Below the pieces are notes generated by a model. That model was given only the letters and a program-made list of their open reading frames with translations, ran no database searches and had not been told where the DNA came from. The translations under genes were made by a program, and so were the position numbers. Positions 1 through 6,796 of a DNA stretch of 11,377 bases are shown piece by piece. Numbering within the stretch: position 1 is the first letter of the stretch; each line of letters starts with the position of its first letter. Source of the DNA: an uncultured Eubacteriales bacterium (GTDB taxonomy: Bacteria; Bacillota; Clostridia; Oscillospirales; Acutalibacteraceae); the NCBI GenBank assembly GCA_934444695.1, contig CAKSDF010000053.1, forward strand, positions 1-11,377, given 5' to 3'.

Positions 1-792
1 GCCAAAGCCCTTGTATTTTTGCAAACGTCGGCGGCGCTCATATGGCTTTGCAACTGCTTTGACCTTTCAAAGGGAGAGGGCACGACAGTTGTGCAATTTC
101 GCATAAATACGAAGCTGACGGTTGCCGCAGCCGCTGTGATCGCCCTGCTTTTTGCCCTGCTTCTTTTACAAAGAAAAAAGGGGCTTTCGAAAAAATTCAT
201 TTCAAAGCTCCCCCGTGCCATGTTGATTTTTGAGGGGGCGGCCCTTTTGCTTTTTGCCGCATATATGTATTTCCTTTTCACTCCCGCCGACACCGACAAC
301 GCCTTGAATCAGCTGTATGCTCTGCTTCACGGAAGCCTTTCCCAAAGCTCGGGCTCGGGCAGGGGCGGCATTTGGAAATACAGCTTTTTAATGGGTTTTG
401 AGCGACCGGTTTTAGGCCACGGGCAGGGTTGCTATAAGCTTGCCATGGACGACTTTTCTGCAAGGGTCGGCTACACATACTACACATCGAGAAATGCCTC
501 TCTCGACGCTGCACACAACGAATTTTTGCAGCTTTTCTGCACCGGCGGAATTTTAGGACTTTTAAGCTACATCGGATTTTTTGCATCCCTTATTGCAAAG
601 AGCATTAAACGGCGTTTTTGCGGGAAATACACCGTTTGCCTGCTTTCGGCGGTGATCGGCTATCTTGTACAAAGCTTTTTCACCTTTTCCATTGTTGAGG
701 TGGCGCCCGTATTCTTTGCACTTTGCGGAATACTTTTGCGCAATGTACGGTATACTAAAAAGATTCCTTCATCCGATAAATGCGATAAATGA
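1..792 (+). CDS. O-antigen ligase/polymerase-like membrane protein (3' part, 5' truncated by window edge)
   Basis: The reading frame is open from the first base, so this is the C-terminal 263 residues of a longer protein; the TTG at position 19 is not a credible start. Hydrophobic membrane segments lie at about fragment residues 38-50, 68-90 and 185-245. Between them is a soluble loop with the Wzy_C/O-antigen-ligase signature: a conserved Arg followed by GIWKYS (about 121-127), then FERPVLGHGQG, then AAHNEFLQLF (about 170-180) and a GGILGLLSY turn into the next membrane helix. This family transfers or polymerises undecaprenyl-linked glycans on the outer face of the cytoplasmic membrane. In Gram-positives the product is usually a capsule, exopolysaccharide or teichoic-type glycan rather than O-antigen. 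It ends with TGA. No partner genes are visible, so the glycan cannot be named. The family call is firm; the substrate is unknown. Confidence 0.85.
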   Translation, partial: AKALVFLQTSAALIWLCNCFDLSKGEGTTVVQFRINTKLTVAAAAVIALLFALLLLQRKKGLSKKFISKLPRAMLIFEGAALLLFAAYMYFLFTPADTDNALNQLYALLHGSLSQSSGSGRGGIWKYSFLMGFERPVLGHGQGCYKLAMDDFSARVGYTYYTSRNASLDAAHNEFLQLFCTGGILGLLSYIGFFASLIAKSIKRRFCGKYTVCLLSAVIGYLVQSFFTFSIVEVAPVFFALCGILLRNVRYTKKIPSSDKCDK

Positions 793-1050
793 TTCTTCGG
801 TAACCGTTAAACATTTTTTTGAGGAAAAATTCGTGATTAAGAAAAAAATTTTCGCCCGCATTCCGGCATATATTTTTTGCCGAAACAACCGATAAATTTC
901 CCCAAAAAATCCGCATTTCCCCATTTAATGCGGAATACAGCCACTTTGCATTTTTCATAATGAAAGCCCGTTTGCCGGGCTTTTTGTTTTTTGCGGGGTT
1001 AAGCGCTTCCGCAAATGGGCAAAAAAACCTTTCAGGGAAAATAATTATTG
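793..1050. other. AT-rich intergenic spacer without a credible gene
   Basis: No supported coding sequence lies here. The short minus-strand reading frame covering about 755-958 has no ribosome site or recognisable motif. A 7-bp inverted repeat with a 9-nt loop (CCGCATT 911-917, AATGCGG 927-933) has no T-run after it, so I do not call it a terminator. The genuine terminator lies at 963-989. The rest is A/T-rich sequence leading into the operon promoter. Confidence 0.6.
963..989 (+). terminator. Rho-independent terminator upstream of the redox operon
   Basis: The stem AAAGCCCG / CGGGCTTT (963-970 region paired with 976-983) closes a 5-nt loop and runs into a T-rich tract, CTTTTTGTTTTTT. It lies about 170 nt after the ligase stop codon and just before the next promoter. 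It therefore probably ends the ligase transcript and insulates the operon. Confidence 0.8.
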
Positions 1051-1079
1051 TTGATTTTAAGCGCCGCAGGTGGTATAAT
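1051..1079 (+). promoter_or_regulatory. Sigma-A-type extended -10 promoter of the three-gene redox operon
   Basis: The -35 element TTGATT (1051-1056) is separated by exactly 17 bp from a perfect TATAAT (1074-1079). A TGG sits immediately upstream, giving an extended -10 (TGnTATAAT). Predicted transcription start is near 1086, about 122 nt before the first gene's ATG. The -35 region shares the 11-mer TTGTTGATTTT with the promoter at 6837-6865, in the same position relative to the -10. Confidence 0.8.
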
Positions 1080-1154
1080 CGGTGACGAATATATTAAATG
1101 CCGAAAACAGCAGCGTCTGATAAAGTCGATATCCCTCAAAAGAGAGGCTTAAGA

Positions 1155-1168
1155 CGGTAACTATACCG
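1155..1168 (+). promoter_or_regulatory. Small leader hairpin in the operon 5' UTR
   Basis: CGGTA (1155-1159) and TACCG (1164-1168) form a perfect 5-bp stem with an ACTA loop, about 27 nt upstream of the ribosome site. A second weak hairpin, CCTC/GAGG, lies at 1134-1147; its CCTC could alternatively pair with the AGGAGG ribosome site. No known riboswitch was recognised. A regulatory role is speculative. Confidence 0.25.
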
Positions 1169-1195
1169 CCAATCGTCAGCTTGCCCTTCGGCGTT

Positions 1196-1210
1196 AGGAG
1201 GACGGTTATG
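1196..1210 (+). promoter_or_regulatory. Ribosome binding site fixing the start of the first operon gene
   Basis: AGGAGG at 1196-1201 is placed 6 nt before the ATG at 1208. This rules out the in-frame TTG at 1181, which has no such site and would add nine residues encoded by the leader itself. Confidence 0.85.
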
Positions 1211-1696
1211 TGCAACTGTAAAGCCAGCGATCTTTCGCTGATCGACCCTGTGCTTGAGAAATACGGAAACTCTTCCGGAAATCTCATCACAATTCTGCAA
1301 AAGGGTCAGGAAATATACGGTTATCTGCCAACCGATGTCATTTATAAAATAGCCGAAAAAACCGGTTCCACCCCCGCCAAAGTTATGGGAGTGGCCACAT
1401 TCTACACCCAGTTCAGATTAAAGCCCATCGGCAAATATCTGATCATGCTGTGTAAGGGAACGGCCTGCCACGTCAACGGCGCCGACCGTATCGAATCGGC
1501 TCTTTGCGAGGAGCTTAAGATAAAGGACGGCGAGACCACCGACGACGGTCTTTTCACCCTTAAAAACGTCGCATGTCTCGGATGCTGCTCTCTTTCGCCG
1601 GTAATGATGATCAACGAAGAGACCTTCGGAAATCTCACTCCCGAAAAGGCGGTCGGCATCATAAAGGACCTGAGAGAAAGGGGCGGTGACAAATGA
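1208..1696 (+). CDS. nuoE: NuoE/HydC-like [2Fe-2S] subunit (Stn-type transhydrogenase subunit A candidate)
   Basis: This 162-residue cytoplasmic protein belongs to the thioredoxin-fold [2Fe-2S] family of complex I 24-kDa/NuoE, HydC and HndA. The N-terminal helical region carries the family's YGYLP and MGVATFYTQF stretches. The four cluster ligands are in place: C82-x4-C87 in LCKGTACHV and C123-x3-C127 in CLGCC. It passes electrons to or from the FMN subunit encoded next. The start is set by AGGAGG at 1196-1201. The stop overlaps the next start as ATGA (1693-1696), implying translational coupling. An extra CNC sits at residues 2-4, with no assigned role. The symbol nuoE is family-level only: no complex I membrane subunits are nearby, and the third gene suggests StnA is the better functional name. 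It could instead serve a hydrogenase or formate dehydrogenase encoded elsewhere. Confidence 0.92.
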   Translation: MCNCKASDLSLIDPVLEKYGNSSGNLITILQKGQEIYGYLPTDVIYKIAEKTGSTPAKVMGVATFYTQFRLKPIGKYLIMLCKGTACHVNGADRIESALCEELKIKDGETTDDGLFTLKNVACLGCCSLSPVMMINEETFGNLTPEKAVGIIKDLRERGGDK

Positions 1697-3429
1697 GAAT
1701 AGCAGTCGGACAGGGAAGCTGCGGTATTGCAGCAGGTGCCGGCGGGGTCTATTCCCGCCTCAAAGAGCTTTGCGACGACGTACATACCACAGGATGTATC
1801 GGTATGTGCTTTGCCGAGCCTATCGTCGACATTTACGACGGAAAAGCACTAAAAAAACGTCTTGTAAAGGTCAAGGCCGACGATGCCGAAAGAATCGCAA
1901 ACGCGGTTAATTCCGACGATCTCGAAAGTCTCAACGATCTTGAGATATCTCCCGAGGACGAAGCCTTTCTCGACGGGCAGACCCGCATTGCGCTGCGCAA
2001 CTGCGGCATAATTGACCCCACAAGCATCGACGAATACATTGCCGTCGGCGGATATGAAGCCATAAAAAAAGCGGTGCTCGAGCTTTCTCCCGAGCAGGTC
2101 ATAGATATCATAAAGGTTTCCGGCCTTGCGGGACGCGGCGGTGCGGGATTCCCCACCTGGTTTAAATGGAACGCGGCGAGGCAGTCGGTCTCGGATAAAA
2201 AATATCTCATATGCAACGCCGACGAGGGCGATCCCGGCGCATTTATGGACCGTGCCGTTATCGAAAGCGATCCCCACAATCTCATCGAAGGTATGCTCAT
2301 CGGCGCATACGCCATCGGTGCCGACGAATGCGTTGTTTACGTCCGCGCCGAATACCCCCTTGCCATCGTGCGCCTTGAGGAGGCCATTAAACAAGCCACC
2401 GAAAAAGGAATGCTCGGCAAAAACATTTTCGGCAGCGATTTTTGCTGTACAATACGCATAAAGGCCGGTGCAGGGGCATTTGTGTGCGGCGAGGAAACCG
2501 CCCTTATCGAATCTTTGGAAGGAAAGCGCGGTATGCCCCGTCTTAAACCTCCCTTCCCCGCCCAGTGCGGATATAACGACCTTCCCTCCAACATCAACAA
2601 TGTCGAAACCTTCGCCAACGTTCCCTGGATAATCATAAACGGCGGTGAGAAATTTGCCGCAATGGGTACGCAGACCAGCAAGGGCACCAAGGTCTTTGCC
2701 CTGACCGGTAAGATAAAGCGCGGCGGCCTTGTGGAAATCCCCATGGGTAAAACCCTTAGGGACGTAATCTTCGGCATAGGCGGCGGAATAAGAGACGGCA
2801 AGGAATTTAAAGCCGTTCAGATGGGCGGTCCTTCGGGCGGATGTATTCCAAAAGAGCTGCTGGACACGGTTATCGACTATAAAGCTCTTTCGGCCACCGG
2901 AGCAATAATGGGCTCGGGCGGAATGGTGGTTATGGACGAAAGCACCTGTATGGTGGGAATGGCAAAATTCTTCTTAGACTTTACGGCCAAGGAATCCTGC
3001 GGAAAGTGCGTGCACTGCCGCCTCGGCACCAAGAGAATGCTCGGCATACTCACCCGCATCGTAAACGGCGAGGGTAAAGAGGGCGACGCAGAACTGCTTG
3101 AAGAGCTTTGCTATGCCGTTAAGGACGGCGCTCTTTGCGGTCTCGGTCAGACTGCGCCAAACCCCGTGCTCACCACCCTCAAATACTTTAAAAACGAATA
3201 CGACGCCCACATAAATGATAAAAAATGTCCCGCAAAGGAATGTGCCGAGCTTATAACCTACTCCATTGACAGCGACAAGTGCCGCGGTTGTTCCCTTTGC
3301 GCAAAGAAATGCCCGGTCGGCGCCATTTCGGGGCAGCTTAAAAATCCCTATGAAATTAACACCGAGCTTTGCATTAAATGCGGCAACTGCCTGACCGCCT
3401 GCCGTTTCGGCGCGGTTTATGCACAATAA
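1693..3429 (+). CDS. nuoF: NuoF/HydB-like FMN- and NAD(H)-binding iron-sulfur subunit (Stn-type subunit B candidate)
   Basis: The 578 residues match the HydB/HndC layout rather than plain NuoF. First comes an N-terminal thioredoxin-like [2Fe-2S] domain (about 1-80). The NuoF core follows, with the glycine-rich FMN/NADH site GRGGAGFPTW (about 147-156), NADEGDPGAF (about 175-184) and GEETALIESLEGKRG (about 267-281). An SLBB-like segment lies near 340-390. The [4Fe-4S] motif is C436-x2-C439-x2-C442 with C482. A C-terminal bacterial ferredoxin domain carries C530/533/536/540 and C560/563/566/570. The protein should exchange hydride with NAD(H) at FMN and route electrons to clusters and ferredoxin; the extra C-terminal ferredoxin domain is typical of bifurcating HydB-type subunits. 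The N-terminal cluster motif has C10, C35 and C39, but Val5 where many homologues have the first Cys. It starts inside the upstream stop (ATGA) and is certainly co-expressed. The symbol nuoF is family-level. Confidence 0.93.
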   Translation: MRIAVGQGSCGIAAGAGGVYSRLKELCDDVHTTGCIGMCFAEPIVDIYDGKALKKRLVKVKADDAERIANAVNSDDLESLNDLEISPEDEAFLDGQTRIALRNCGIIDPTSIDEYIAVGGYEAIKKAVLELSPEQVIDIIKVSGLAGRGGAGFPTWFKWNAARQSVSDKKYLICNADEGDPGAFMDRAVIESDPHNLIEGMLIGAYAIGADECVVYVRAEYPLAIVRLEEAIKQATEKGMLGKNIFGSDFCCTIRIKAGAGAFVCGEETALIESLEGKRGMPRLKPPFPAQCGYNDLPSNINNVETFANVPWIIINGGEKFAAMGTQTSKGTKVFALTGKIKRGGLVEIPMGKTLRDVIFGIGGGIRDGKEFKAVQMGGPSGGCIPKELLDTVIDYKALSATGAIMGSGGMVVMDESTCMVGMAKFFLDFTAKESCGKCVHCRLGTKRMLGILTRIVNGEGKEGDAELLEELCYAVKDGALCGLGQTAPNPVLTTLKYFKNEYDAHINDKKCPAKECAELITYSIDSDKCRGCSLCAKKCPVGAISGQLKNPYEINTELCIKCGNCLTACRFGAVYAQ

Positions 3430-3430
3430 C

Positions 3431-3446
3431 GGAGGTGGGAAAAATG
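3431..3446 (+). promoter_or_regulatory. Ribosome binding site fixing the start of the FAD/NADP subunit
   Basis: GGAGG at 3431-3435 lies 8 nt before ATG 3444, immediately after the TAA of the preceding gene. The open frame reaches back to an ATG at 3378, but that lies inside the ferredoxin domain of the upstream gene and has no ribosome site. Residue 1 of the NuoG-like ferredoxin fold fits the ATG at 3444. Confidence 0.85.
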
Positions 3447-5480
3447 GAAAAGATAATTAACATTGTCATCGACGGAAAGGCCGTTTGCGCAAAGGAAGGC
3501 CAAACCGTTTTAAAGGCGGCGACCGATGCCGGAATAAACATTCCCACCCTTTGTCAGAACGAGACGGTCAAGGTATACGGTGCCTGCGGACTGTGCGTTG
3601 TTGAGGCCGAGGGAATTCCAAAGCTGCTGCGCGCCTGCTCGGCAAAGGTCAGCGAAGGAATGGTCATTCACACCCATTCAAAGCGTGTCGACCAGTCCCG
3701 CAAGATAGCTCTCGAGCTGCTTATGAGCGACCACGAGGGCGATTGCGTAGGCCCCTGTTCTCTCAACTGTCCCGCCCACACCGATTGCCAGGAATATGTC
3801 AAGCAAATAGCCCTCGGCAACGACAAAAAGGCGGTAGAGGTCATCAAGGAAAGGATACCCCTCCCCCGCTCCATCGGCAGAGTATGCCCCCACCCCTGTG
3901 AGACCGCCTGCCGCAGAAAAAATGTCGAGCAGCCCATTTCCATCTGCTCACTTAAAGCTTTTGCGGCCGACAAAAATAAAAATTCAGACGACCGATTCAT
4001 CCCCGAAATCAGCGCCCCCACCGGAAAGACGGTGGGAATTATCGGAGGAGGTCCCGGAGGACTTACCGCCGCATATTTCCTTGCGCTGAAGGGCCATAAG
4101 GTGACCGTTTACGATATGATGCCCAAAATGGGCGGAATGCTCCGTTACGGAATTCCCGAATACCGTCTGCCCAAAGCCGTTCTCGACGAGGAAATCGCCG
4201 ACATTGCCTCTCTCGGAGTGGAATTTAAAAACAACTTTAAAATCGGAAAAGACGCAAGCTTTGAAGATATAAAAGCGCAGCACGACGCCGTTATCGTCGC
4301 CATCGGAGCCTGGAAGAGCATGGGGCTCAGATGCGGCGGAGCAGACCTTTCGGGCGTTTACGGCGGAATCGATTTTCTTGAAGCGGTAGCCCTTAAAAAA
4401 GCTCCCGAAATCGGCAAAAGCGTAGCTGTGGTCGGCGGAGGAAACACCGCAATGGACGCCTGCCGCACGGCGGTACGTCTTGGTGCAGAAAAGGTATATG
4501 TCGTATACCGCCGTACCCGCGCCGAAATGCCGGCCGAGGACATTGAAATTGAGGAAGCAATGGAAGAGGGCGTGGAATTCAAATTCCTGACAAACCCCGA
4601 TACCATTTTAGGCGAAAACGGCCGTGTTACCGGCATCAAGCTTCAGGTTATGGAGCTTGGCGAGCCTGACGAAAGCGGACGCCGCTCCCCCGTTGCGGTT
4701 GAAGGCAAGTTTGAGCAGATAAGCGTCGATTCGGTCATCTCGGCTCTCGGCCAGCGCATCAGCGCCGAAGGCTTTGACGAAATCGAAAAGAACGCCAGAG
4801 GCAACATTGCTGCCGACGAAGGCACATATAAGACCAATCTTGAGGGCGTTTTTGCCGTGGGCGACGCCACAAACAAGGGTGCATTTATCGCCATCGATGC
4901 CATCGGAGAAGCAGGACGGTGCGCCGGAATCTGCGACGCCTTCCTCCACGGGGTGGATGTTTATTACAAAAAGCCCTTCGTTTCCGAACGCAAGGTCGAG
5001 AACATTGATTTTTCGGAATATAAAAAGGCTCCCCGTGCAAAAATGCCAACAAGGCCTGCCGATGAGCGCAAAAAGGATTTCGGCGAAGTGGCACTGGGCT
5101 TTTCGGACGAGCAGGCAAGAAAGGAAGCAAAGCGCTGTCTCGAATGCGGCTGCCACGATTACGGTCACTGCAAGCTCATTAAATACGCAAACGACTATCC
5201 CGTAAGTCCCGCACGACTTGGCGAAGAAAAGCATCCCTATTTTGTCGAGCATCGCCTTAATGTCATCGAACGCAATCAGGGAAAATGCATTCTTTGCGGA
5301 CTTTGCGTGAGAATATGCGACGAGGTTGCAAAACAGGGCATTCTCGGACTTGTCGGCCGCGGATTTACAACCGTTATTAAGCCCGAGTTCAACAAACCCG
5401 AAACCATAGCCATCTGCGCCTCCTGCAAAAAGTGCGCCGAAGGCTGCCCCACAGGTGCCCTTAAAATAATCGAAAAGTAA
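3444..5480 (+). CDS. NfnB/GltD-like FAD-NADP(H) oxidoreductase with N-terminal [2Fe-2S] and C-terminal [4Fe-4S] domains (Stn-type subunit C candidate)
   Basis: This is a 678-residue multidomain cytoplasmic flavoprotein. Residues 1-75 form a NuoG/HydA-type [2Fe-2S] ferredoxin (C37, C48, C51, C65). Residues 95-175 form the GltD/NfnB/dihydropyrimidine-dehydrogenase-type two-cluster domain (C101, C105, C109, then C148, C152, C156 within GRVCPHPCE). The FAD Rossmann motif GGGPGG is at 201-206 and the NAD(P) Rossmann motif GGGNTAMD at 331-338. The latter is followed by VYRRTR (about 354-359), the arginine pair that in GltD/NfnB binds the NADP 2'-phosphate. The closing FAD motif VGDA lies at 472-475. 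At 565-576 is RCLECGC with C565, C568, C570 and C576. Two C-terminal [4Fe-4S] motifs follow (C615/618/621/625 and C658/661/664/668). There is no H-cluster and no molybdopterin domain, so it is neither a hydrogenase nor a formate dehydrogenase. With the two upstream subunits it fits the Stn transhydrogenase, where this subunit handles NADP(H). Alternatives are a glutamate-synthase-like beta subunit or an adaptor for another dehydrogenase. Confidence 0.9.
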   Translation: MEKIINIVIDGKAVCAKEGQTVLKAATDAGINIPTLCQNETVKVYGACGLCVVEAEGIPKLLRACSAKVSEGMVIHTHSKRVDQSRKIALELLMSDHEGDCVGPCSLNCPAHTDCQEYVKQIALGNDKKAVEVIKERIPLPRSIGRVCPHPCETACRRKNVEQPISICSLKAFAADKNKNSDDRFIPEISAPTGKTVGIIGGGPGGLTAAYFLALKGHKVTVYDMMPKMGGMLRYGIPEYRLPKAVLDEEIADIASLGVEFKNNFKIGKDASFEDIKAQHDAVIVAIGAWKSMGLRCGGADLSGVYGGIDFLEAVALKKAPEIGKSVAVVGGGNTAMDACRTAVRLGAEKVYVVYRRTRAEMPAEDIEIEEAMEEGVEFKFLTNPDTILGENGRVTGIKLQVMELGEPDESGRRSPVAVEGKFEQISVDSVISALGQRISAEGFDEIEKNARGNIAADEGTYKTNLEGVFAVGDATNKGAFIAIDAIGEAGRCAGICDAFLHGVDVYYKKPFVSERKVENIDFSEYKKAPRAKMPTRPADERKKDFGEVALGFSDEQARKEAKRCLECGCHDYGHCKLIKYANDYPVSPARLGEEKHPYFVEHRLNVIERNQGKCILCGLCVRICDEVAKQGILGLVGRGFTTVIKPEFNKPETIAICASCKKCAEGCPTGALKIIEK

Positions 5481-5542
5481 CCTAATACTTCCAGGGATGT
5501 CAAGGTTACTTAAAGGCATTCCAAAAAACTCTATAATAAATC

Positions 5543-5580
5543 AAGCGGTCAAGGAGCTTTCCTCGGCCGCTTTCCTTTTT
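5543..5580 (+). terminator. Rho-independent terminator of the redox operon
   Basis: AAGCGGTC (5543-5550) pairs with GGCCGCTT (5565-5572), with one G-U pair. The stem continues past one mismatch as AAGGA/TCCTT around a 4-nt loop, and a T-rich run ends at 5580. It lies about 60 nt after the operon's last stop codon. It is very stable and probably separates the operon from the next gene. Confidence 0.88.
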
Positions 5581-5654
5581 GCTTGCCCGTCGGTCAAGCT
5601 TTGTCGGTCAGTCATTTTATATCCGCAGCACTTTTCCCTTCCGACAAAAAACAC

Positions 5655-5683
5655 TTGTAATTCTTTTGCGGTTAATGTATAAT
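5655..5683 (+). promoter_or_regulatory. Sigma-A-type promoter of the E2-like gene
   Basis: TTGTAA (5655-5660), a 17-bp spacer and a perfect TATAAT (5678-5683). Predicted start is near 5690, leaving a short 5' UTR of about 34 nt. The -35 region is not related to that of the other two promoters in the window. Confidence 0.75.
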
Positions 5684-5723
5684 TATTATGTCGAATTATG
5701 TGCCGTAAAGGAGGTCTGTAATC

Positions 5724-6686
5724 GTGAACAAAACAATCGACAGTTTTGAGGAGGCAAAAGCCGAAGAAATATCGGCTGAAGCTCCGAAGGTTTCACTTGC
5801 AGAAAAGCCAAAGCGCAAACGCCGCTTCGGCGACCGATACGACGGTTATCGAGTTAAAAAGCTGGACACTCAGTTCTGGATCGTTCCCAACATTATGAGA
5901 ACCAGAACCGACAGTCAGGTCTTTTTTAACGAGGTCATAGGGGTCGGAGAGCTCGACCGCTATATTCACAAAAAGCGTGAAGGCGAAATTCCCAATCTTC
6001 GTATGATACACGTTATCATCGCCGCCACCATCCGCCTTTTTGCCGAACGCCCGAGACTTAACCGTTTTATCGCAGGAAAAAAGATTTTTGCCCATAACAA
6101 CATCCGCCTGTCAATGTCTATCAAGCGGTCGATGACCGACGACGGCGAGGAAACCGAGATTCTTCCGGTATTTGAGCCCACCGACACACTTTATGACGTT
6201 GTCAGAAAATTCGAGGACGCCCTTTCCGAAAGCATCGAGGAAGCGACCAAGCAAAACAACAACACCGACAAGGTGGCCGGTGCTTTAAGCCACATTCCCA
6301 CCTGGCTCAAAAGCTTTGTGGTTTTTGCCATCCGCAATCTCGACAAGATCGGTCTTATGCCCAAGGTGATATACAACGCAAGTCCCTTCCATTCCAGCGT
6401 TTTCATCACCGACGTGGGAAGTCTCGGTATCGACTCGATCTATCATCATCTTTACGAATTCGGAACCACATCCTGCTTTATCGCAATGGGCAAAAAACAG
6501 TTTGTTCCCTTTGTCCGTCCTGACGGAACCCTCGGACAGCGAAAGATTATAAACTTCCGCTTTGTACTTGACGAACGCATTTGCGACGGATATTATTACG
6601 CCGCATCAATCAAGAAATTCCGTCGGTACATAAAGCATCCCGAGCTTCTCGAAGTACCCCCCGAGAACCTTCCCGACGAGATATAA
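5724..6686 (+). CDS. Stand-alone 2-oxoacid dehydrogenase E2-type acyltransferase domain protein, catalytic His replaced by Glu
   Basis: This 320-residue protein starts at GTG, set by AAAGGAGG (AGGAGG 5709-5714, 9 nt upstream). Residues 1-35 are acidic, then a basic KPKRKRRFGDRYDGYR patch. From about 40 the sequence follows the E2/chloramphenicol-acetyltransferase fold: a helix around PNLRMIHVIIAATIRLFAERPRLNRFI, then SPFHSSVFITDVGSLG (about 220-235), a DG turn, and a C-terminal INFRFVLDERICDGYYYA. There is no lipoyl domain, no E1/E3-binding domain and no neighbouring E1/E3 gene. The canonical active site DHRxxDG or HHxxxDG reads D283-E284-R285-I286-C287-D288-G289, so the general-base His is absent. 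It may be a non-canonical acyltransferase, a structural trimer, or a pseudoenzyme. It lies alone between its own promoter and terminator. The fold is confident; the reaction is unknown. Confidence 0.88.
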   Translation: MNKTIDSFEEAKAEEISAEAPKVSLAEKPKRKRRFGDRYDGYRVKKLDTQFWIVPNIMRTRTDSQVFFNEVIGVGELDRYIHKKREGEIPNLRMIHVIIAATIRLFAERPRLNRFIAGKKIFAHNNIRLSMSIKRSMTDDGEETEILPVFEPTDTLYDVVRKFEDALSESIEEATKQNNNTDKVAGALSHIPTWLKSFVVFAIRNLDKIGLMPKVIYNASPFHSSVFITDVGSLGIDSIYHHLYEFGTTSCFIAMGKKQFVPFVRPDGTLGQRKIINFRFVLDERICDGYYYAASIKKFRRYIKHPELLEVPPENLPDEI

Positions 6687-6750
6687 GCCCTGCGCGGTAA
6701 GTTAAGCAATTCTAAAATGATAAATTTCTAAAAAGAAATTAAAAACAACC

Positions 6751-6780
6751 AACGGATATGAAAAATCATATCCGTTTTTT
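6751..6780 (+). terminator. Rho-independent terminator of the E2-like gene
   Basis: A perfect 10-bp stem, AACGGATATG (6751-6760) with CATATCCGTT (6767-6776), extended by an A-T pair around an AAAA loop and followed by a T-run to 6780. It lies 65 nt after the stop codon. Confidence 0.9.
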
Positions 6781-6796
6781 ATTCCGAAACAAGGAA

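Noticed and set aside
911..933. CCGCATT/AATGCGG inverted repeat as a terminator of the ligase gene
   Set aside because: It has a 9-nt loop and no T-run after it. The hairpin at 963-989 is a much better terminator.
1181..1207. TTG at 1181 as the start of the NuoE-like gene
   Set aside because: It would put the AGGAGG ribosome site inside the gene. ATG 1208, 6 nt after that site, fits the family length.
1849..2394. Minus-strand open frames opposite the NuoF/HydB-like gene
   Set aside because: They are antisense shadows of a well-supported coding sequence with no start signal or recognisable product.
3378..3443. ATG 3378 as the start of the FAD/NADP subunit
   Set aside because: It lies within the ferredoxin domain of the upstream gene and has no ribosome site; GGAGG at 3431 points to ATG 3444.
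1208..5480. Electron-bifurcating [FeFe] hydrogenase or complex I operon
   Set aside because: The subunits are homologous, but no H-cluster motifs and no membrane proton-pumping subunits are present. The third gene is NfnB/GltD-like instead.
4608..5519. Long minus-strand open frame of about 300 codons opposite the FAD/NADP subunit gene
   Set aside because: The plus-strand frame encodes clear FAD, NADP and iron-sulfur motifs. The minus frame has no family motif and no ribosome site and is a shadow of the GC-rich third codon positions.
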